Source of the DNA: a virus
Virus record (IMG/VR): IMGVR_UViG_3300042541_001369
Span: 1 to 64,000 of that record
Length of the DNA: 64,000 nucleotides
Reading direction: 5' to 3' (one strand)
Notes under the pieces: model-generated
The model's input: only the letters and a program-made list of their open reading frames with translations
Told to the model about the DNA's origin: nothing
The model's database searches: none
Shown: piece after piece, positions 11,001 to 19,511 of the stretch
How positions within the stretch are numbered: position 1 is the first letter of the stretch
How the letters are laid out: the number at the start of each line of letters is the position of its first letter
Made by a program: the position numbers and the translations under genes

Positions 11001-13087
11001 TGTCCGTTATTACTAGGATCCCCATATGACTGAAGTTGAGGGGCTAATGATGTTGGTGTTGGGTGAAGAGTGTCTATATACGCACCCCCCATTATATTTT
11101 GAAACTTATATGGTTCCGACCATCCAGGATTAACATTTTGATAATTACCCGCTAATGTATATGTTGATAAAAATGCTGAGGATGGAGGCTGGGGTGGAAT
11201 AGACCCACCAACACTAGCGGCCGAAGCTCCCGTTTCATCAATTGATGTACCTTCATCACACGAACACATTTCACAGTCAGGGTACGATAAATTAGGTATG
11301 GTTATGTTTTTGAAATTTTCTCTAACCTTATATATCTTAATTGTTAAAAACGTAACTGTAATCGCCCCAAGTAAACAAGCCAAACCAATTAATGCAAATG
11401 GTAAAATTAAAAGTAACGCAGGAAAAGACACCCCCGCTGCTATAAAATTTTGAACCGCTAAAGTAATCAGATATAAACCCAACATTACTAAAAGTGGTAT
11501 TAATACGAAATTAACCAAAAAAGCAAAAATGTGCATCAAGATTACTGTTATGTACACCAAGGGTTTTGTTATAAAAAATAATATAATAAATAACAAATAA
11601 ATAAGATCAAATCTTAATACAGAATCATTAGTAGGATATTTAACAATCTCACTTTCACATGAATCATCCATGATATTTTTAATCGATACCATCCTATTTG
11701 ATAAATATCCTTTCCTATATTGATCCATTAATTGTGAAACGGTATAAACTTTATTATACATCATCTCATAAAAAGTATCTTCACAATTAACAGCCGATGG
11801 TACATCCGCATAATCATTCCAATCTAAGCTAAACGCATATGATTTAATCGCGTCTTGATAGATAACACTTGACGGGGAATATTTTAGAGGGTCGTCATCA
11901 CTACTTACCCACCCATACTCTCTAATATTAGGTACCAAGAAATATCCTCTCTTAACCGGCTCACTCAATGTTGTAGACTGATTCCATTTTACTTTAAAAC
12001 GATATTTCCCCTTTGTTGGGACACCCTTTTTAGAATCATTAGATAAAACTCTCTCCCCAAACTCATTAGTGATCACATAATCCATATTCATTGGGACATC
12101 AATTAACCAAGTTCCATTATCATCAATGACTTGACCACCACCCTCTAATTCAACAGTCTCCAATATAGGTTGACCATTAATATCAGGATAAATTGTTTGT
12201 CTTATGGCTAAAATTTCTCCAGGACCCGCAACTAAATTACAAAGGTTCCCTTGTTTTACTTTTGGTTTACAATTTCTTTTCTGAAACTGATCGTCATTAG
12301 ATGACATAATAGACCCCATGAATATTGATGTTGGGGTTATCAAAATATTAGCCCCCGATGTCAAATCAAAATCAGTTCTTGTTACTCCTAAATTACAAAC
12401 CTCAGGTTGTCCCCATAATGGTTCCACCTCAATATTATTATTCAAACTTATTATTTGAGGTAATTCATTTAAATTTGTCGAGCTTTTAAATTTATTTCCA
12501 GCAACTTGATCCGGAGTAGCAACACCCATACGAATTAAATCCTGAGGTGATAATGAAAACTCCCCAATGTCCGATAAATCAACATCAACATGAATTGTTT
12601 GATCCCCAGTTGGTACACCAAATATCATGTAATCACCACTTTCATTAGTTTTTGCCGTATACTTATAATACTTGTCATAAACCTCAATAAGTGTTGGTTC
12701 AACTAAAACATCATGTTTATCAAAAAAAGAACCTGTTGGTGAATGATTACTATATGATGGTAGATATGGTAATAAATTATATCTATATCCATCCTCATTT
12801 AAATCTGTTAATGTTTTATATGGATATAACTCGGAAATAATAGGGTTTGCTGCGTCAGTATCCGATAAAGGTATAAAGACCGATACTTTGGCATTAGGTA
12901 TTCCAAAACCATCATTCGCGGTAACTCTACCAATAACAACCCCATAATCGGAACATTGTCTTGTATATATTTGACTCGGTAATATTTTAAGGGATAAAAT
13001 CTCAAGATATTCAAAATCTTGGTCGATTAAAATCTTAATTGATTTATCCACCCCTACTTGAGTTCTTATCCTATATGAATTTGACAT
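8003..13087 (-). CDS. Giant tail/baseplate protein with N-terminal carboxypeptidase-regulatory-like fold and four membrane-type helices
   Basis: 1694 residues. About residues 45-180 resemble a carboxypeptidase-regulatory-like Ig fold: VIGRVTANDGFGIPNAKVSVF, later ESGDYMIFGVPTGDQTIHVDV, the usual repeat-of-sandwich pattern with a G-x-P turn. Residues about 490-590 are extremely hydrophobic with only short breaks and would form about four transmembrane helices, starting after SVLRFDL and ending before KIYKVRENF. A cysteine cluster (CEMCSCDEG) and a Gly/Ser/Pro linker follow. The remaining 1080 residues are polar, beta-rich virion-type sequence. A transmembrane bundle is very unusual in a baseplate protein; it may be shielded in the particle and released on infection. 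It lies upstream of the wedge genes and ends two bases before the next start. Function beyond 'tail structural' is inference. Confidence 0.65.
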   Translation of the reverse strand: MSNSYRIRTQVGVDKSIKILIDQDFEYLEILSLKILPSQIYTRQCSDYGVVIGRVTANDGFGIPNAKVSVFIPLSDTDAANPIISELYPYKTLTDLNEDGYRYNLLPYLPSYSNHSPTGSFFDKHDVLVEPTLIEVYDKYYKYTAKTNESGDYMIFGVPTGDQTIHVDVDLSDIGEFSLSPQDLIRMGVATPDQVAGNKFKSSTNLNELPQIISLNNNIEVEPLWGQPEVCNLGVTRTDFDLTSGANILITPTSIFMGSIMSSNDDQFQKRNCKPKVKQGNLCNLVAGPGEILAIRQTIYPDINGQPILETVELEGGGQVIDDNGTWLIDVPMNMDYVITNEFGERVLSNDSKKGVPTKGKYRFKVKWNQSTTLSEPVKRGYFLVPNIREYGWVSSDDDPLKYSPSSVIYQDAIKSYAFSLDWNDYADVPSAVNCEDTFYEMMYNKVYTVSQLMDQYRKGYLSNRMVSIKNIMDDSCESEIVKYPTNDSVLRFDLIYLLFIILFFITKPLVYITVILMHIFAFLVNFVLIPLLVMLGLYLITLAVQNFIAAGVSFPALLLILPFALIGLACLLGAITVTFLTIKIYKVRENFKNITIPNLSYPDCEMCSCDEGTSIDETGASAASVGGSIPPQPPSSAFLSTYTLAGNYQNVNPGWSEPYKFQNIMGGAYIDTLHPTPTSLAPQLQSYGDPSNNGQIFTTSITLAERINLFNNKAKYFDNVGGLNPGGGENRIKVTFDTTLNNPLAKFHYDNVLVISCQPSNSSLLQPGQLISFQDPMLSTDVNITGFTTYNQFGSKSITGTTINNSGTLQINYANPDGSGTISPPNSLYIINQDPTDALYAKFPIDIEYYQVITAMTYNSFSGLSNPVGSDITLNNRYLNNDMVFTYVTGNNCAFESSAGSGSPLILRENPLQSYLDGGLQVLTFLVRGVDPNSTRLQNSYDLSKLFGYPTSVPSLVVGGPTLLYKLNYPIQGSFASVRHNMTSDVTQSDPWTTENLYYDSFHFLPEPIPANAGFTGFTSNLPSYYSSLDDSNISFVPAAGSPGLYAACHTELSTKSASINSFVPDPLIDWAYNGFTIEWDQYVWLPPIPGICGYYDWTVNTYSSDNRGYFINEIVDGGSVMLQNIIMKPNNSYLGYNAIYYAPRYSGTYSYTNLGSSGNQIVMRSDRLPTSTSVVNNLNNSYALHSNTSFGAFLISDEGTSSTLGGTASNSPSISDSGEFSEEAFTGVSTSILETFTCGGMVPLSCYLPNVNEVDVAPDGDDCYTCEGKNIMVNGCYVLVTTIFLSLPRDLRLITEWSSRLQITFAACRNVWSHIFTNNWINGSLYAFSFKNDRFYDSLNRPYSKYCRDTLVLHPTNNFYYRSSPWKNGVGFIGSDAPTPLSGSGTYGGNSKNLKYPTTIMDLGPRSQYLQEITMSDDYDGYVVNNLGETTFTDISEILNLFIISRLTNTSFLGQMFGTGGANVLSYFDKRSKQFVDADYAQMISISSELGVADFEPENYPTAPGPPQDPIYFNSFTVGNGIIGIFFSSDTQVRDFITPRRTIINNNAAITDSCTFNNINVFTQEIPLYQWEVKSNSVGDSIFGSQSNDWYTSPISGFKFFTHKYQTLDRLDPNSRYFRGSTSNIKDFKGYIYQVDGAGLYEPNPTTQDPNIPLSRTITVGAPFHFYFGLKKGKTSFDRFATKWLSFETITD

Positions 13088-13100
13088 TATTGGTCTTTTT

Positions 13101-13110
13101 TGATAAATAG
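13101..13110 (-). promoter_or_regulatory. TATTTAT motif before the 1694-aa gene
   Basis: Gene-sense CTATTTATCA lies 14 bases before ATG 13087 and would drive the downstream baseplate block. No sigma70-type -35 element is seen at the right distance. Confidence 0.35.
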
Positions 13111-13160
13111 TTTATATGCTACTTTCAAAAAGATAAACCATTATTTATATAAATAAATTA

Positions 13161-14999
13161 TCAGGTGAAATTAACTGTTTTTAAATTCTTAACCCTAACA
13201 TTAATATCTTTATTTGGAAATCTTACTTGATACGTCTGACTTGGTTCCGCAAATATTGTCTCATCAATCAACTCAATCTCTCTAGTATCAAGATCTAAAT
13301 ATTTTTGAGATGTTTGAGATGATGAGTATTGCCCACCAACTTTATTAAAAACTTGAATATTCGAAACTGAAATAACACCATTTTCACTTTGTATTTCTCT
13401 CCTAATTTCAGAAATATATACATTCTGACCCATCTGTCTATTTGAAGGATCAAAATATGTTGAAACAATATTAACAATTTTAGAAATCAACGATCCCTGA
13501 TTTTGACTATTATCTAACACGACATCTAAGTTCATACCTAAGTCAATAACACTTGCTGTCTCAACCGATATGTAATCATTAATCATTCTATAGTTAGATA
13601 AATAATTAGCTACATTATTTTTCAATGTGTTTGAAACAATTTCGGTTAGTTTACCCGAATCATCATAAGACAACATTTTTATTTTAATCTTATTATTTTC
13701 TTCCGTTATCGCCACCTTAGCAGGAGCTCCAAACTGTGAGGGCATTGTTCTAATAAGAGAATCATAATCATTAACAGTTACCGCCCTATTTTGTGCCGAG
13801 AAATTAAACCCAACTAAATTTCTTACCTCTTCTGTTGTTGGAGATGCTGACCCCCCAATTGCCGCTGTAACATTATTACAACTTAATGAATTAACAACAC
13901 TAGTGTTAATAGAATCTGAAGGCCCATTAACAAAGAAAGAAACCGTACCAATTTGAGATATAACATTAACACCCAAATTACTTCCTGTACCACCTCCAAT
14001 TCTATATTGAATGAACATTGTTGTATTAGATTTAATAGTACTACCTAATGCCAAATTATTAGAATATTTATATAGATTTAATTCATATCCATTTCTCGCA
14101 AACTCTCTTAATTGTTCATCCGCAGATTGACTACCACCACCAAAAGTCATTTTTAAAAACCCTTCTGGAGTAAATTCAGTTATAAATTTATCGCTCGTCT
14201 CAATATACTTCCCAACTTTAATACCCGGTCGATCAGACACTTTAGTAGGATCTTCAATGAAGACTCTATCTTCAACTAAAGCCTTAACTTCATACCATCT
14301 ATTATCTAACCCTAAAAATTCTTGTGAAGAAGGCATATTAGCATATTGAGTTCCGTCTTTTAATAAAACACTTGTTATACCTAAAACGTTTTTTTCAGGT
14401 AAAAACATTTCAAAAAATGGTTTAACATCATTAGGTGTCATAACTCTTTTAAACACCTTAGTTATACCATTAACAACAGTTTCTCTTTTTACAATCGTAT
14501 AATTAAGTAATTTATTATTTGAATCAAAATTAGGAATTTTTAATCTATTAGGATATCCATCAGCATTAAGACCCGATGAGAAATCAATATCATAAACAGT
14601 TTCAAATACTTGACCAGCACCACTAACTTGAGACCCTCTTCTTAATATACCACAATACCTTAAATCTTCTTTATCCCCAAAAGCAGGAACAGTTATAGAG
14701 AAATCAACTAAAGCAACCGACGGTCTTTGACCAGGAATCTTTAATCCATAAGTTCTTGCAATATTAAAAATTGACGATCTTTGTTGAGCATATTGTAAAA
14801 CAGTTTCCTGAATACTTCTATCAATATTAAACTGTAAGTTATCACTAACAGCAGCATTTAAATCTAATAAGGCCGAGAATACTGACGCATCATTAAAGTT
14901 GTCAATTAACTCGGGATAGTATGTTCGAGTAAAATTAATTAATTCAGTCCTTATTGACTGAAAATCCCTTGTCGTATACGATATTTTTTTATTAGCCAT
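13161..14999 (-). CDS. Baseplate wedge subunit, T4 gp6-like
   Basis: 612 residues, close to T4 gp6 in size. The N-terminus has the conserved wedge pattern SYTTRDFQSIRTELINFTR, then DASVFSALLDLNAAVSDNLQF. The central/C-terminal part has NRAVTVNDYDSLIRTMPSQF followed by APAKV, a hallmark of gp6/gpJ-type baseplate proteins. gp6 forms the inner baseplate ring and clamps gp7 and gp25 in the wedge. The gp25 homologue lies immediately upstream with a six-base gap, so the two partners are made from one message, as in many myoviruses. The 73-base gap after its stop holds A/T-rich sequence but no convincing hairpin. Confidence 0.85.
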   Translation of the reverse strand: MANKKISYTTRDFQSIRTELINFTRTYYPELIDNFNDASVFSALLDLNAAVSDNLQFNIDRSIQETVLQYAQQRSSIFNIARTYGLKIPGQRPSVALVDFSITVPAFGDKEDLRYCGILRRGSQVSGAGQVFETVYDIDFSSGLNADGYPNRLKIPNFDSNNKLLNYTIVKRETVVNGITKVFKRVMTPNDVKPFFEMFLPEKNVLGITSVLLKDGTQYANMPSSQEFLGLDNRWYEVKALVEDRVFIEDPTKVSDRPGIKVGKYIETSDKFITEFTPEGFLKMTFGGGSQSADEQLREFARNGYELNLYKYSNNLALGSTIKSNTTMFIQYRIGGGTGSNLGVNVISQIGTVSFFVNGPSDSINTSVVNSLSCNNVTAAIGGSASPTTEEVRNLVGFNFSAQNRAVTVNDYDSLIRTMPSQFGAPAKVAITEENNKIKIKMLSYDDSGKLTEIVSNTLKNNVANYLSNYRMINDYISVETASVIDLGMNLDVVLDNSQNQGSLISKIVNIVSTYFDPSNRQMGQNVYISEIRREIQSENGVISVSNIQVFNKVGGQYSSSQTSQKYLDLDTREIELIDETIFAEPSQTYQVRFPNKDINVRVKNLKTVNFT

Positions 15000-15005
15000 A
15001 TATTA

Positions 15006-15461
15006 TTAAATATTAATGATTACAAAATCACTCTGATTAAATGCTGAATCAGTAACTATATAATCAATCTTAATTTTAGCGGTATGTTCTTTTTCACTAA
15101 TACCAGGAACCCGATAAACTCTTGAATCCCCATCAACATAAGTACCTTTATCTTCCTCTCCATTAGAAGCGTCAGTTACACTTATTTTAGTTATAGTAAT
15201 TCCCGGAATATATTCAGAGACTGAATCTCTTATCTCCGCCTCAATATCCGAAAATGTTGGCCCATCCATAGGTTCAAAAATGTATTCATAAAGTCTAGTT
15301 CCAAAATCAGGTAAATAATATCTAGTACCTTTTCTTGTTAATAATAAATGAATCAAATTTGATCTAATCTCCTCATCAGCAAAATTTGATAACGAAACAT
15401 AATTACCTTTTAAAGAATCTCTAAAAGGGAAGTTAATACCATATGTTTTTCCTTCTGCCAT
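15006..15461 (-). CDS. Baseplate wedge protein, gp25/GPW family
   Basis: 151 residues, the normal length of this family. The signature GTRYYLPDFGTRLYEYIF (about residues 45-62) matches the G-R-x-x-x-P-x-F-G-x-x-L motif of T4 gp25 and P2 gpW. The next segment SDIEAEIRDSVSEYIPGITI has the family helix-loop before the last strands. In T4 this protein nucleates sheath assembly on the baseplate. It heads the gp25-gp6 pair and has an ATATTTAT motif in its leader. Although often called 'lysozyme', no catalytic motif is apparent. Confidence 0.88.
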   Translation of the reverse strand: MAEGKTYGINFPFRDSLKGNYVSLSNFADEEIRSNLIHLLLTRKGTRYYLPDFGTRLYEYIFEPMDGPTFSDIEAEIRDSVSEYIPGITITKISVTDASNGEEDKGTYVDGDSRVYRVPGISEKEHTAKIKIDYIVTDSAFNQSDFVIINI

Positions 15462-15466
15462 TAATC

Positions 15467-15476
15467 ATAAATATAG
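15467..15476 (-). promoter_or_regulatory. ATATTTAT motif before gp25-like gene
   Basis: Gene-sense CTATATTTAT ends six bases before ATG 15461 and sits between this gene and the terminator of the replication block, so gp25 and gp6 probably start a new transcript here. Confidence 0.4.
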
Positions 15477-15512
15477 TGTTACAATATTTTCGGTGAATAG
15501 ATATAAAATAAA

Positions 15513-15536
15513 AAATCACGACAAGTGTCGTGATTT
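15513..15536 (-). terminator. Intrinsic terminator of the nrdJ/DUF5522 block
   Basis: A perfect 10-bp stem (AAATCACGAC / GTCGTGATTT) with a four-base loop lies nine bases past the DUF5522 gene stop. On the minus strand it is followed by T-rich sequence (TTTTTTATTTTA counting the end of the stem), and A-rich sequence on the other side could make it work in both directions. Confidence 0.75.
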
Positions 15537-15545
15537 CTTTTACAA

Positions 15546-15758
15546 TTATTTTATAACCGTATTTCCTTTTTCATATCTAGGATTGTAAGGACAATGTAAA
15601 CATTTATTCCCGCAACAACTACCCCTTCGTTTATGATAACTTTCAGTCATCATCATTCTACCTTGTTCCCAATAAAAATCAGTAGGTAGAAATTTATTTT
15701 TGGTAGTAGTTTCTTTAATATGTAATTGGAAGATCCAATCATCTGTTATAATACCCAT
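15546..15758 (-). CDS. DUF5522-type small cysteine-rich protein
   Basis: 70 residues. The block FYWEQGRMMMTESYHKRRG then CCGNKCLHCPYNPR matches the short DUF5522 family common in Bacteroidetes, where a W-E-x-G-x-x-x-(F/M)-T-E-x-(Y/H)-H stretch precedes CCGxxCxHCPY. The four clustered cysteines suggest metal binding. Function is unknown. It sits between class II ribonucleotide reductase (six bases upstream) and the terminator, so it could supply reduction or metal handling, but that is only suggested by context. The link to Bacteroidetes is one argument for the host. Confidence 0.7.
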   Translation of the reverse strand: MGIITDDWIFQLHIKETTTKNKFLPTDFYWEQGRMMMTESYHKRRGSCCGNKCLHCPYNPRYEKGNTVIK

Positions 15759-15763
15759 GTTAA

Positions 15764-17623
15764 TTATTTTATTTCACATCCGTCAGCCCCACACGCAATT
15801 TCACCACTTAGGTCTGTTTCATCAGAATATTCAATAACTTTAGTCAAATCAATCGAATGTATTTTAGTTACCATAGCCTCAAATTCTTCTTTAGTACAAT
15901 CGGTAAAAGGTGCTTGAATATATGATCCTCCGTCGTGGGGTAAAACTGATAGACCATTATAAAAATCTTTGTTATTCCACATCCATTCTCCCGCTAAATC
16001 CCAATCCTCAGGTTTTAAACTGATTGTGGCAGACACGTTATGTAAATTAGAACCACCTCTATGTCCGGGTCTAACCCACTCTTGAGTTACTCTTTTAACT
16101 CTCTCCAATAATTGGAATGGACTTTCCGTTCTCAATATTGCCCCTTCGGGTGCCTTTTGTGGTACCGAAATAACTGCGGTATCGTGAGGTCTAAAGAATT
16201 CATCCTCAACTAGTTCTGGATGATTTTGACTTAAATATTGATAGATAGATTCATTTTTTCCAACACGAATTCGTCTAATATAATAATCGTTATGCCAAGC
16301 GTGGATTCCTGAAGATGTTCCCAAAGTTAATGATGTTGTTCCCGCAGGTTTTACCGTAGTTGTTCTTGCAGATTTATTAATCCCAATTAATTTAGCAACT
16401 CTTTCATTTTCTTCTTTAACAATCTTAGCCGATTCTTTCATATTATATCCCAACACAACACCTGAACCAATCCCAGTCATAGAGACCCCAATCAGGGCAT
16501 CTTTTTCAGTAGTTCTTTTCCAAACATCTCTTAAATAGTGGAAGTTAGTGTAACCTGCTTGTAATGTTCCAATGAATGAAGCTGCTCTAACACGATTATT
16601 TAAATCTTCTTGAGATTCAATATCAGAAACATTTACCTCACATAAGTTACAAAATTGATTTGGTCTCAATGCGATTTCACAACACGGATTCGTTCCCCAA
16701 TCTTTATCATTTGAAAAATAAATTCCTGGTTCACCTGCTCCTGAAGCTTCAATACGTTTCCATAAATCCATGAAGAAGTCTTGAGTAATTTTATGTCTCA
16801 ATAATACTGCCGAATTGTTAGCTCTACCTCTTTGTGGATTTGTTTCCCACCAACTACCTGATTTACAAGAAATCATTTCTTGGTCATCAGCACTGAATAA
16901 TGAAATTAATGCTGCTCGTCTAATTCCACCCGCAAGAACCGCATCGGCAATATGACAAACCATATCATGAACCTCTATTGGTGTCAATCTATCCCCATCT
17001 TCTTTTGATTCCAAAAGACCTTTCAATTTATGTAAACAATCTTTAAGTGGTTGTGGACCCGGAGCTTTTCCCCCAGAGGTTACAAGTTGAGCACCTTTAT
17101 GTCTTATGTCAGAGAAATCAAAATCGGGTGTTGATATTTGTTCACCAAAATAAGATTTAAATAACACTTTAATCGCGTCAGCCCACCCTTCAATTGAGTC
17201 ACTAATTAGATATCTTCTTTTTCTAGTTTCACTCGGTTTTCTAATCTCAGGTAGTTTTTCTACGTGATGTTTCTGTACTGAATATCCAACACCCGTTCCA
17301 CCTAATAACAAGAACATTGATTCAGAAAACGCCTCCAAGGAATCAATTGGCAAATATGCACAATTATAGATCCTGTTTGGAGAAATTTCAATTGGTTTTC
17401 CACCAAATTGCATTGACCTCATTGAGGGTAATACTTTTTTATCATACACATATTTGTACACCTCTTTAATCTCACTCTCAAGTGATGGGTATTTTTTAAT
17501 GTGCATATTAATGTTTCGGGTTACTAACTCTTCCCAAGTTTCACGTCTATTTAATTCAGGTACAAATTTTGCGTACTTCATATAGACAGTTAAGTCCGAT
17601 AAAATCTTTTGTGATGCGTCCAT
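15764..17623 (-). CDS. nrdJ: Adenosylcobalamin-dependent class II ribonucleoside-triphosphate reductase
   Basis: 619 residues; reduces ribonucleotides to deoxyribonucleotides for phage DNA synthesis using a B12-derived radical. Visible catalytic residues: C88 in YNCAYLPID (first redox Cys), N312-P-C314-C-E316 (the NxCxE radical/active-site motif), C325 in FCNL eleven residues later (partner redox Cys), and a C-terminal C611-x4-C616 relay pair. These spacings match the monomeric Lactobacillus leichmannii enzyme (C119, C408/E410, C419, C731/C736). PAGTTSLTLGTSSGIHAWH near residue 425 is the phosphate/substrate loop. It is about 120 residues shorter than that enzyme, partly between C88 and C314. 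The residue after the radical Cys is Cys, where related enzymes have Gly. Requires host cobalamin. Its product would feed the replication genes upstream in the same strand block. Confidence 0.9.
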   Translation of the reverse strand: MDASQKILSDLTVYMKYAKFVPELNRRETWEELVTRNINMHIKKYPSLESEIKEVYKYVYDKKVLPSMRSMQFGGKPIEISPNRIYNCAYLPIDSLEAFSESMFLLLGGTGVGYSVQKHHVEKLPEIRKPSETRKRRYLISDSIEGWADAIKVLFKSYFGEQISTPDFDFSDIRHKGAQLVTSGGKAPGPQPLKDCLHKLKGLLESKEDGDRLTPIEVHDMVCHIADAVLAGGIRRAALISLFSADDQEMISCKSGSWWETNPQRGRANNSAVLLRHKITQDFFMDLWKRIEASGAGEPGIYFSNDKDWGTNPCCEIALRPNQFCNLCEVNVSDIESQEDLNNRVRAASFIGTLQAGYTNFHYLRDVWKRTTEKDALIGVSMTGIGSGVVLGYNMKESAKIVKEENERVAKLIGINKSARTTTVKPAGTTSLTLGTSSGIHAWHNDYYIRRIRVGKNESIYQYLSQNHPELVEDEFFRPHDTAVISVPQKAPEGAILRTESPFQLLERVKRVTQEWVRPGHRGGSNLHNVSATISLKPEDWDLAGEWMWNNKDFYNGLSVLPHDGGSYIQAPFTDCTKEEFEAMVTKIHSIDLTKVIEYSDETDLSGEIACGADGCEIK

Positions 17624-17645
17624 AATTTTTCTTTTGTTTTATTTA

Positions 17646-19022
17646 TTATTGTTTTTCTCTTTCTTTTCGTTTGTCAATCAAATCTTTGATTCGTTGTCGA
17701 TTTCTTTCTTCTGTTTGTTCTTCAAGACCTAAAAATGTAACTGATGACTCTGTATCAATCTCTAACATACCATTATCAAATTTACAATTTTCAAATACAA
17801 CACCATCATCCCCAATTCTTGATTTAGTTATCGCAATGGTTGCCAATTTCATTTCTTTTTGAGTTAATGACTTAGCAATTGAAATGATGACGTGACCAAC
17901 TTGAGCTTTTTTAATTGAACCCCCCATTTGATCTGTTGTTACAACATCTGATGAGATTGAACTTCTATTTCCTTGTGTTGCCGTCCATCCCACTAAATCC
18001 ATCTCATGACACATCGCCTCAAATGCTCTCATTACAGATCCTTCAGATTTCCATTCATCACCAAGATTTTTATTAGGTACCACACAATCAATATAATCAA
18101 GTAACACCATGTCAATCTTGATACCATCTGCCATCATTTTTCTAATTTGACCTTTGATTTGTAACATAGTTACAGTGTCTGACGGTAATTTTTTAAGTAT
18201 TAACTTATTCGGCATAGAGTCTTTGATCTCTTTAACTTTAGCCATTACCTCTTCTTTCTTCACAGTTAACTCATCTGGATGTACTTTCGTCCATAATGTG
18301 ATGTGTTTTCTCTGAATGATTTTAGGGTTATCCTCAAAAAATATTTGAAGAACATTATACCCTAAGTTAAATGCGTGGTTAGATATTTTAGTTAACATCG
18401 TTGATTTTCCAACACCAGTTGGTGCTAATACAACTCCGATTTCACCTCTCGCCAACCCACCTTTTAAGAGACGATCAATACCTGGGATTCCCATTGGTAT
18501 TGGATGTCTATAATCTTCGTTTAAAACCTCATCCAAGTTGTTGAAAACGTCTTCCATACCATCTTCTCTTTCCCCTACTTGTAAGGCCTCTCTAACCAAA
18601 GTTTCCAAAGTGTCATAGTTCTCAAACTCACCACCATCAATCACTTTTTGAGCCTTAGTAATCGCTTTCTGCAACTCTTGTTGTTTACAGAATTTCAACG
18701 CTTTTTCTTGAACAAATTCTTGTCCATCAGTTGGAGCGTCTTTAATTTTTGTTAGAGTATCTAATACAATTTTAGACGCTAACTCTTGTTGTAATTCTGA
18801 TTTGGTAATCTGATCTAAAGTATCAAACGTTGGAGTATGTTCATATTTCATATAATACTCCTTAACCATTTGGATAATTATTTTGAAATATTTATTCTCA
18901 AAATAATTACTCTCAATCACATCAATAATTGATCTTGAGAAGTCTTTATCGATTATGATTTGATTTAATAATTGTATCTGAAAAGTACTCCCTAGATAAT
19001 CGAAATTTTTGTTTGATGACAT
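17646..19022 (-). CDS. Replicative DNA helicase, DnaB/T4 gp41-like
   Basis: 458 residues. The N-terminal helical domain (about 1-150) precedes a RecA-type ATPase: Walker A APTGVGKST at about 200-208, a DnaB-type catalytic Glu region FFEDN near 230, Walker B IDMVLLDYIDCV near 305, and TQGNRSSIS near 355 resembling motif H3/H4. T4 gp41 is similar in size. It unwinds the fork 5' to 3' as a hexamer ahead of the polymerase. No primase (gp61-type) or loader (gp59-type) was recognised in the window. A 22-base gap separates it from nrdJ. Confidence 0.88.
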   Translation of the reverse strand: MSSNKNFDYLGSTFQIQLLNQIIIDKDFSRSIIDVIESNYFENKYFKIIIQMVKEYYMKYEHTPTFDTLDQITKSELQQELASKIVLDTLTKIKDAPTDGQEFVQEKALKFCKQQELQKAITKAQKVIDGGEFENYDTLETLVREALQVGEREDGMEDVFNNLDEVLNEDYRHPIPMGIPGIDRLLKGGLARGEIGVVLAPTGVGKSTMLTKISNHAFNLGYNVLQIFFEDNPKIIQRKHITLWTKVHPDELTVKKEEVMAKVKEIKDSMPNKLILKKLPSDTVTMLQIKGQIRKMMADGIKIDMVLLDYIDCVVPNKNLGDEWKSEGSVMRAFEAMCHEMDLVGWTATQGNRSSISSDVVTTDQMGGSIKKAQVGHVIISIAKSLTQKEMKLATIAITKSRIGDDGVVFENCKFDNGMLEIDTESSVTFLGLEEQTEERNRQRIKDLIDKRKEREKQ

Positions 19023-19038
19023 ATAATTTTAGTATTGT

Positions 19039-19509
19039 TTAAGATAAGTATTCAACCTTTGTCGGAATTCCAAGATACTCATATGTTAAATTTTTCTCCG
19101 AAAAAATGTCAGTCAATTCCGAAAGTATACTTTTTATGTGCGGACGTATATCCACGGTGTATCTTATCTTTGGCGGGAAGATTTTCGCATCCATCTGTCT
19201 ATGACAAATTGTCATGTCCCCCTCCTTAATAAAAATGTTAAAATGTTCAGGCCCATCTGTATTTGAAGTTTCAATCATCATAGGATTCTGCTTAATTTCA
19301 TAAGAATTATCCAATAAATAACTTATCGACTTCATCTTTAAAACCCCCTCCAACGTTCCCTTCAAATCATAAAGATACTCATAAAATTCAAGCGAATTCT
19401 TAGCATCAGAATTATAATCCCTAACATTAAAAAATCTTTGGACAATAATATTGTCATTAACCATCATCAAAAATTCTAGTTTGGTTGTTTCTTGTTCTTT
19501 CATAATCAT
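19039..19509 (-). CDS. Small conserved-looking protein of unknown function in the replication block
   Basis: 156 residues, no family recognised. It starts MIMKEQETTKLEFLMMVNDN and contains mixed alpha/beta sequence with no signal peptide or membrane helix; an alternative start is the second Met. It is two bases past the FEN nuclease stop and 16 bases before the helicase start, so it is co-transcribed with both. A replication accessory role is possible on context only. Confidence 0.6.
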   Translation of the reverse strand: MIMKEQETTKLEFLMMVNDNIIVQRFFNVRDYNSDAKNSLEFYEYLYDLKGTLEGVLKMKSISYLLDNSYEIKQNPMMIETSNTDGPEHFNIFIKEGDMTICHRQMDAKIFPPKIRYTVDIRPHIKSILSELTDIFSEKNLTYEYLGIPTKVEYLS

Positions 19510-19511
19510 TG

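Noticed and set aside
13088-13160. Terminator in the gap after the 1694-aa gene's leader
   Set aside because: A/T-rich and partly self-complementary around TTTATATAAA, but no stem long or GC-rich enough.
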